From CAVQNQ01 sp964427655 (GTDB lineage Bacteria; Acidobacteriota; Terriglobia; Bryobacterales; Bryobacteraceae), in assembly GCA_964427655.1 (NCBI GenBank), contig CAYRWE010000081.1, positions 1 through 19,562 of the forward strand: a stretch of 19,562 nt of DNA, in the 5' to 3' direction. The position numbers and the translations under genes are program-made. Under the pieces are notes generated by a model that saw only the letters and a list, made by a program, of their open reading frames with translations, was not told the DNA's origin and did no database searches. The first letter of the stretch is position 1. The number at the start of each line of letters is the position of its first letter. This document shows, one piece after another, positions 14,835 through 19,562 of this stretch.

Positions 14835-14883
14835 AGATCGTGAATGGGATCTAATGGCGGCTTAGCAAGCTTGGCCCGCCAGC

Positions 14884-17679
14884 TTATCGCGACCGCCGCC
14901 CGCGTGGTGCCGCAGCAGCAACAACCAAGGGAGCCAGCAATCTCTCGTAGAGACCGAAGAGATGCTCCGCCCGGTCCCGATCGCCTGGGAATCCGCCTGG
15001 GCGGTACAGCCTGTCCACTGCCTCATCGAGAGCGCGATGCGCCCTGCGCAATTGCGGTGGCATGGCGTCGATGTCGTACAGGTCGGCCAACGTCGATTGC
15101 GGGAATTCCACGCGGGCGTCCAGGACCGCCTGCGCGAGCGCCGTGATTCGCTTCCGTTGCTGGTCGGTCGGGTCCGGCCACGGGAACGGGTTATAGACGA
15201 TCCCGATCGAGTATCTGTATCGGCTTTCGAGCCGGCCGCCGATGTGCCGCAGCCAGGCCATGTGCATCGCGGAGGTGAGAATGCCGAAGTGCCACAAGTC
15301 CGCATCCAGCAGCACGCGGACCAGGTTGCTCGGGATCGTCGGCGGCCTCAGCCAACCGATGGGCACGTATTCGCGCCTCTCGGAACTGACTTCCGGCACC
15401 GCCAGGAACGGAGCCGCGGGAACGACGGTGACGTGAAACCGGGTTGGCGTCTCTGCCAACCTGCGCGTGCCCTCGCTCCTGCTCCTCAGTCGGAACGCCC
15501 GGACGGCCGCGACCCTCTCCCGTACCCTGGGCATGGCGCGGAGCTCGTTCGGGGGCGCGTCCGCGAGATATAGAATCCATCGTTCCCGGCCATTGATGAA
15601 CTCCTCGGATCCGACGAAAGGGTGGAAGTACCGCCTCGCGCCGGGCTCTCTGTGCAGAAACTCCGTCCGCTCTTCCGCGGTGAAAATGTACTGGCCATCG
15701 TCGATAGGCTTGGACCCGATCACAAGCTGCGGAACCGCGCAGAGCGGCCGATTGACTTCTTCCACCACCAGGTGGCGGTTGACCACGGTCCCCGCATCGA
15801 ACAGGTATGGCGTGAGCGCCTGATGCCGGCTTTCGGTCGGATCGCCGTGGGTATCGCCATAGCTGAACAGCCGCTTGACGGGCGGCTCCAGGTCGCGGCG
15901 GCACAGGCCGATGATCACGACGTGAACGTGGGCCATGCCGCGGGCGTCGCTGCCCCAGGCAAACGTCCGGTGGGCGAAGCCGATCTCCAGGTTGTAGCGG
16001 TCGAAGAGGACGGGCCATAGCTGCGCGACCTGCTCGCCCTGGGTGATGGAGTTGGTGGCAACGAACCCAACTCGCGCCCGCGAATGCTGGAGGTATTCGC
16101 CGGCTTTGAGAAACCACGCCGTGACGTAATCGAGTGTCCCGCCGCTGCCGCCAAGATGCGCGATCCGGCGCACCTGGGCCCGCTGCATCTCCGATTGATA
16201 TTTCGAACCGCCAAACGGCGGGTTCCCGAGGAGGTAAGTGCAATCGACTGGCGCAAGTAACCCGCCCCAGTTCATCTCCAGGGCATCGGCCGGCAGGATG
16301 TGGGGCGACTTCCTCAGCGGGATGCGGACGTAGCTCTCCCCGAACTCGCGCGAGAGCGCATTGTTCATGAGGTGGTCCATCATCCACAGCGCGATCTCCG
16401 CGATGCGGGCGGGAAACTCGCCTAGCTCGATGCCGAAGAACTGGTCGACGTCGATGCGCGATATCTTCTCGAATTCCAGATCCAGATTCCGGCCCTTGTA
16501 CAGTGCCTTCAGGACCTCGATTTCGAGGAGCCGGATCTCGCGGTAGGAGATGATCAGGAAGTTTCCGCAGCCGCAGGCGGGATCGAAGAAGCGTAGTTCG
16601 GAGAGCTTCTGGTGGAACGCCTCCAGGGCCCTGCGGCGGCCGGCATCGCGCCGCTGGACGAGAGCGTTGAACTCGGCGCAGAGGTCGTCGAGAAACAGGG
16701 GTTCGATCACCTTCAGGATATTTCGCTCGGTCGTATAATGGGCGCCCTGCGACCGCCTCTCCCTGGGGTCCATCACCGACTGGAACAGCGAGCCGAAAAT
16801 GGCCGGCGAGATGGCGTCCCAACTGAAATCGAGGGCGTCGATCAGGAGCGAGCGCATCGCGGCGTTGAACGACGGAAGCGGCAGCCGCTCCGCGAACAGA
16901 TCGCCGTTGACGTAGGGGAACTGCGCGAGGTCGTCGTCGAGGTTCCGCTGGCGCTGCTCGACCGGGGTATTTAGGACCTCGAACAGCTTGCTCAACCACA
17001 GCCCAGTGTCGCTGCCGTCCGGATTCGTGCGCTCGGCAATCAGGGACGAGAAGATGTCGCGCGGATCAAAGATGCCGGTGTCGTCCGCAAACAGGCAGAA
17101 CACCAATCGCACCAGAAAGCGCTCCAGGTCGTGGCCGACGTACCCGGACTCCTTAAGGGCGTCGTGGAGCCGGCCCATCATCTCCGCAGCCTCGATGTTC
17201 ACCGGATCCTGATCGCGGAATGTCCGCTTCTGGACGCCGAGGACGAAACCGAAGTCCTCCACATGGTCGGGAAGCTGGTGCAGGGCAAAGCGGACGGTGT
17301 TGTTGTCCTCGAGGTCGTAAAGTTCGAAGGTCTGGAAGTCGCTGACCAGCAGGTACCGCGGCAGCTCGTGCTCCTTTAGCCCCGGGAAATAGTCGAGGGC
17401 CTGCTCCTTGGCGCGGTTCAGATCGCGACCGGCGCTCTTCTGTTCCACGAGAAGCACGCCTTTCCAGAACAGATCGATGAATCCGCGCTCGTGCCCCAGG
17501 AGTCGAACCGGCTCTTCAAAACTGGCCACGCGCCGGCGTGTGATGCCAAAGATCTCGAAAAACTCGTTGTAGAAGGTCTGGCTCTCGCCGCGCTCGTAGT
17601 GCGCGTGTTTCCATTCATCCGCGAAGCGCGCGGCGCGGGCACGTATTTCATTCCAGCTCAGGCGCATGTTGAGACTCAT
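14884..17679 (-). CDS. MmeI-like Type IIL restriction-modification enzyme (single chain)
   Basis: A 931-residue bifunctional protein expected to methylate adenine in an asymmetric site and, when the site is unmethylated, cut DNA at a fixed distance. The N-terminal PD-(D/E)XK nuclease is visible as FIDLFWKGVLLVEQKS (D69, E79, K81), one residue off the D70/E80/K82 I recall for MmeI. A helical spacer (about 160-330) is followed by a gamma-class N6-adenine methyltransferase with motif I FDPACGCGNF (365-374) and catalytic motif IV GNPPFGGSK (485-493). The rest (about 600-931) should hold the target recognition domain and helical C-terminus. Length matches MmeI (about 919). No separate methylase, specificity or helicase subunit is adjacent, as expected for this type. 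ATGs at 17679 and 17667 are both possible starts; neither has a clear ribosome site. The reading frame is intact. Confidence 0.88.
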   Translation of the reverse strand: MSLNMRLSWNEIRARAARFADEWKHAHYERGESQTFYNEFFEIFGITRRRVASFEEPVRLLGHERGFIDLFWKGVLLVEQKSAGRDLNRAKEQALDYFPGLKEHELPRYLLVSDFQTFELYDLEDNNTVRFALHQLPDHVEDFGFVLGVQKRTFRDQDPVNIEAAEMMGRLHDALKESGYVGHDLERFLVRLVFCLFADDTGIFDPRDIFSSLIAERTNPDGSDTGLWLSKLFEVLNTPVEQRQRNLDDDLAQFPYVNGDLFAERLPLPSFNAAMRSLLIDALDFSWDAISPAIFGSLFQSVMDPRERRSQGAHYTTERNILKVIEPLFLDDLCAEFNALVQRRDAGRRRALEAFHQKLSELRFFDPACGCGNFLIISYREIRLLEIEVLKALYKGRNLDLEFEKISRIDVDQFFGIELGEFPARIAEIALWMMDHLMNNALSREFGESYVRIPLRKSPHILPADALEMNWGGLLAPVDCTYLLGNPPFGGSKYQSEMQRAQVRRIAHLGGSGGTLDYVTAWFLKAGEYLQHSRARVGFVATNSITQGEQVAQLWPVLFDRYNLEIGFAHRTFAWGSDARGMAHVHVVIIGLCRRDLEPPVKRLFSYGDTHGDPTESRHQALTPYLFDAGTVVNRHLVVEEVNRPLCAVPQLVIGSKPIDDGQYIFTAEERTEFLHREPGARRYFHPFVGSEEFINGRERWILYLADAPPNELRAMPRVRERVAAVRAFRLRSRSEGTRRLAETPTRFHVTVVPAAPFLAVPEVSSERREYVPIGWLRPPTIPSNLVRVLLDADLWHFGILTSAMHMAWLRHIGGRLESRYRYSIGIVYNPFPWPDPTDQQRKRITALAQAVLDARVEFPQSTLADLYDIDAMPPQLRRAHRALDEAVDRLYRPGGFPGDRDRAEHLFGLYERLLAPLVVAAAAPRGRRSR

Positions 17680-17683
17680 AGTA

Positions 17684-17699
17684 CCGGATGGTGCTCCGG
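17684..17699 (-). promoter_or_regulatory. Hairpin immediately before the MmeI-like gene
   Basis: On the minus strand CCGGA-GCACCA-TCCGG forms a 5-bp stem with a 6-base loop, ending four bases before the ATG at 17679. It occupies the place where a Shine-Dalgarno would normally lie, and none is seen. Confidence 0.4.
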
Positions 17700-17745
17700 C
17701 GTGCCAGCGTGCGGTGAAGCGGGGCGTTGACTGGTAGCGTGGCCG

Positions 17746-18693
17746 TCAGTCGCGGGTCTTCCAGTATTCGAGAGCGGGACCGGCTATGGCGTCGAACTTA
17801 CCGCTACCGGCGCGCGCCCGCAGCTTGTTCTTTTCCTCTTCACTTAACGGCTTGAAGTTCTGCGCCACGCGCACATCGTCCTCAAGCTGGCCGATGGTAT
17901 TGAAGCCCAGCGGGCACGCCGTGACCGGCAAGCTGAGCGAGTAGCGCAGGCAATCGGCGGAGCTGAAAGTCCGCAGCAGGAAGGCATTGCCGAACACCTT
18001 GATGCCGAAGATTCCCACGCCGCGCTCGCGGGCCGCGGGCAGGGCGGTCTTCTCGAAGCTCATCTCGCCGGCGCCGGGGTAAGACGTGTCCGCCACGTGC
18101 AGCGGCATGAGCGCCGTATCGAAGCGCTCAGCGTGCCTGAGCATGGCCACGTGCACCAGCGGATCGCGGCAGTTGGAATAGCCGATGAAGCGGCACTTGC
18201 CGGCCTTCTTGGCCTCCTCAAAGGCTTCGATGGCTCCGCCCGGCGCGAAGATCCGCTCGATGTCCGACATCTTGGCTACGTTGTGCATCTGCCAGAGATC
18301 GACGTGATCGGTCTGCATGGCCTTGAGCGATAGCTCCAGCTCGGCGGCGGCTTCCGCGCGCGTGCGCTTGCCGCTCTTAGTGGTGAGAAAAATGTTCTTG
18401 CGGAAGGGCGGGATGGCGGCCCCATAGACCGTTTCGGCGTACCCATCGGCATAGGCATGGGCCATATCGAAATAGTTGATCCCCAGCTCGTAGGCGTGCT
18501 TCACGACGGCCACGCCCTCCTCTTTACTGATGAGATGGAAGCGCGCTCCACCCATCCCGATACAAGTGAGTTGCTGCCCGGTCCGCCCCAGCGTCCGCAT
18601 GGGGATATCGCCCTCGCGCGGCTTGGCCGGCCGCGCGCTCGCGGCGCCGGCGAGCCCCGAAAGAGCGGCTCCGAAGAAGGTGCGTCTGCGCAT
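17746..18693 (-). CDS. Tat-exported aldo/keto reductase
   Basis: A 315-residue NAD(P)H-dependent oxidoreductase of the aldo/keto reductase superfamily. The N-terminus MRRRTFFGAALSGLAGAASA is a twin-arginine signal. The catalytic tetrad is present: D76 and Y81 in YFDMAHAYADGYAE, K106 in FLTTKSGKR and H137 in DLWQMHNV. GKCRFIGYSN and the later GIFGIKVFG strand are typical barrel elements. Its frame extends to a TTG at 18720, but TGAGGT seven bases before the ATG at 18693 supports the shorter form. Substrate unknown; exported family members are often seen among sugar-processing genes. It ends 66 bases before the MmeI-like gene on the same strand and is divergent from the glycosyltransferase. Confidence 0.88.
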   Translation of the reverse strand: MRRRTFFGAALSGLAGAASARPAKPREGDIPMRTLGRTGQQLTCIGMGGARFHLISKEEGVAVVKHAYELGINYFDMAHAYADGYAETVYGAAIPPFRKNIFLTTKSGKRTRAEAAAELELSLKAMQTDHVDLWQMHNVAKMSDIERIFAPGGAIEAFEEAKKAGKCRFIGYSNCRDPLVHVAMLRHAERFDTALMPLHVADTSYPGAGEMSFEKTALPAARERGVGIFGIKVFGNAFLLRTFSSADCLRYSLSLPVTACPLGFNTIGQLEDDVRVAQNFKPLSEEEKNKLRARAGSGKFDAIAGPALEYWKTRD

Positions 18694-18700
18694 AATCGTC

Positions 18701-18706
18701 ACCTCA
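18701..18706 (-). promoter_or_regulatory. Ribosome binding site fixing the aldo/keto reductase start
   Basis: On the minus strand TGAGGT lies seven bases before the ATG at 18693, placing the twin arginines at residues 2-4 and ruling out the TTG at 18720. Confidence 0.65.
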
Positions 18707-18814
18707 GTCCCGATCTGCAAAGCTAACTGAATTCGGGGAGGCAGTCAAGGTGGGGAGGCCGGGCCGGGCGGCTTGACACGGCCATGGTATCCTACGGACG
18801 TCAAAATCCAAGAA

Positions 18815-19562
18815 ATGGGACCTCTTATTAACATCATCAGTGTCGCGGACCAACGTTATTATCCTCTGGCACAACGCCTTCTGATCTCACTGCTCAAATC
18901 GAACAACACCTACACGTTTACCTTGTTTTGTGACGATGCGGCCGCGTTCGCCCCGCTGAAAGCGCTTGGGCCGTGCGAACTGCGCGAACTGCCCGAGATA
19001 CGAACTATGGGCGCGAAGCGCGCGAAGTTTACCGCCTACAGTTGCGCACTGGCGGAGCTTGGCGATTTTCTTTATCTGGACTCGGACATCATCGTGTTAG
19101 GCGACCTGAGGGGCCTGGGGCTGTCCGGAAGACTGGAAGCGGCCGAGGACGACCTGTCCGCTTGTGAGTTCATTCGGGACCGGCGCCACCCGTGGGTCGG
19201 GGCGCCCGATCTCCTGAACGAGTGCTACATCAACTCCGGTGTCATATTCATTCCAGCGGCACAGAAAGGATTCATCGAGGATCTGCGTGGACGATCCCAG
19301 TCGGATGAAGAGTGGAAACGGTACATCCTCCCCGGGAAACTCTACGACAACCATTTCCTGTGCGCGCATATAAACATCGGCAAAGTCCGGGTCAACCTGA
19401 TTGACCCACAACAATACAACTGGCCGGGATTCAGGAAAGGCGGCTGCTTGCAGGTGGTTCGGCGAGGCGCGGCTGTGGTGAATAAGGTGACCGGCATACC
19501 ACTAAAGCTAGTGCATTTCGCCGGGATCCAGGACGTTGACCGTGCGCTGTGTTCGATTCCGT
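18815..19562 (+). CDS. GT8-like glycosyltransferase, 3' end outside the window (partial)
   Basis: An open frame from ATG 18815 runs to the window edge without a stop, giving 249 residues. It begins MGPLINIISVADQRYYPLAQ, a Rossmann-like strand and helix of a GT-A fold. The metal/nucleotide-sugar motif is visible in DFLYLDSDIIVLGDL (D89-S-D91). NECYINSGVIFIP (136-147) and, near the end, LKLVHFAG resemble the NSG and HFxG segments of family 8 glycosyltransferases. The enzyme would transfer a sugar from a nucleotide sugar; donor and acceptor are unknown. No strong ribosome site precedes the ATG. Base use looks less GC-biased than its neighbours (TTT, TTA, AAC-rich stretches). A related GT-A family is possible. 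Confidence 0.75.
   Translation, partial: MGPLINIISVADQRYYPLAQRLLISLLKSNNTYTFTLFCDDAAAFAPLKALGPCELRELPEIRTMGAKRAKFTAYSCALAELGDFLYLDSDIIVLGDLRGLGLSGRLEAAEDDLSACEFIRDRRHPWVGAPDLLNECYINSGVIFIPAAQKGFIEDLRGRSQSDEEWKRYILPGKLYDNHFLCAHINIGKVRVNLIDPQQYNWPGFRKGGCLQVVRRGAAVVNKVTGIPLKLVHFAGIQDVDRALCSIP

Noticed and set aside
14800..14883. An intact tRNA gene on the minus strand
   Set aside because: Only a T-arm-like string is present; the stem closes poorly and no D-arm, anticodon arm or acceptor stem can be drawn.
15191..16999. A 602-codon minus-strand frame inside the restriction-modification gene
   Set aside because: Arg/Pro-rich translation in a shifted frame; the overlapping frame carries all nuclease and methylase motifs.
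19097..19414. A 105-codon minus-strand frame at the right edge
   Set aside because: Antisense to the GT8-like glycosyltransferase, which has DSD and NSG motifs on the plus strand.

Overview
The window is GC-rich, densely coded DNA from a bacterial chromosome. The mix of genes suggests an Acidobacteriota genome of the Solibacter/Bryobacter type, but this is inference from gene content. It rests on several Sec- or Tat-exported carbohydrate-related enzymes (GH5-like hydrolase, ThuA-like protein, amidohydrolase, aldo/keto reductase), a PpiD/SurA-type chaperone and many GTG/TTG starts. No rRNA, intact tRNA, CRISPR array, IS element or phage gene was seen.

Layout, left to right. 1-92 is the end of accD, followed by folC (+), the familiar accD-folC pair. 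1571-2791 is a secreted clan-A glycoside hydrolase (+), then a small four-helix membrane protein (+), converging on a zinc alcohol dehydrogenase (-). Divergent from the dehydrogenase is an unknown 127-residue protein (+), one base from an AguB-type N-carbamoylputrescine amidase (+). The amidase overlaps by its stop codon a convergent secreted TPR protein (-), which lies downstream of a GAF-ANTAR regulator (-). The GAF-ANTAR gene is divergent from a secreted ThuA-like protein (+), with a 209-bp control region between them that holds a promoter-like pair, palindromes and a hairpin covering the ribosome site.

Next on the minus strand come two tight units, read right to left: cmk (TTG start) - lysC (TTG start, TTGA overlap) - Tat-exported amidohydrolase, then a clear sigma-70-like promoter and ppiD - dedA. 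A small zincin-like metallopeptidase (+) is divergent from cmk. 14884-17679 (-) is an intact single-chain restriction-modification enzyme of the MmeI (Type IIL) family, the main defence gene here. It is followed by a Tat-exported aldo/keto reductase (-) and, divergently, a 3'-truncated GT8-like glycosyltransferase (+) that runs off the window.

Most genes are housekeeping (folate, fatty acid, lysine/threonine pathway, CMP kinase, envelope folding) or scavenging enzymes. The best candidates for something less described are the MmeI-like enzyme with its own target-recognition region, the GAF-ANTAR regulator facing a structured control region, and the unknown gene coupled to aguB.
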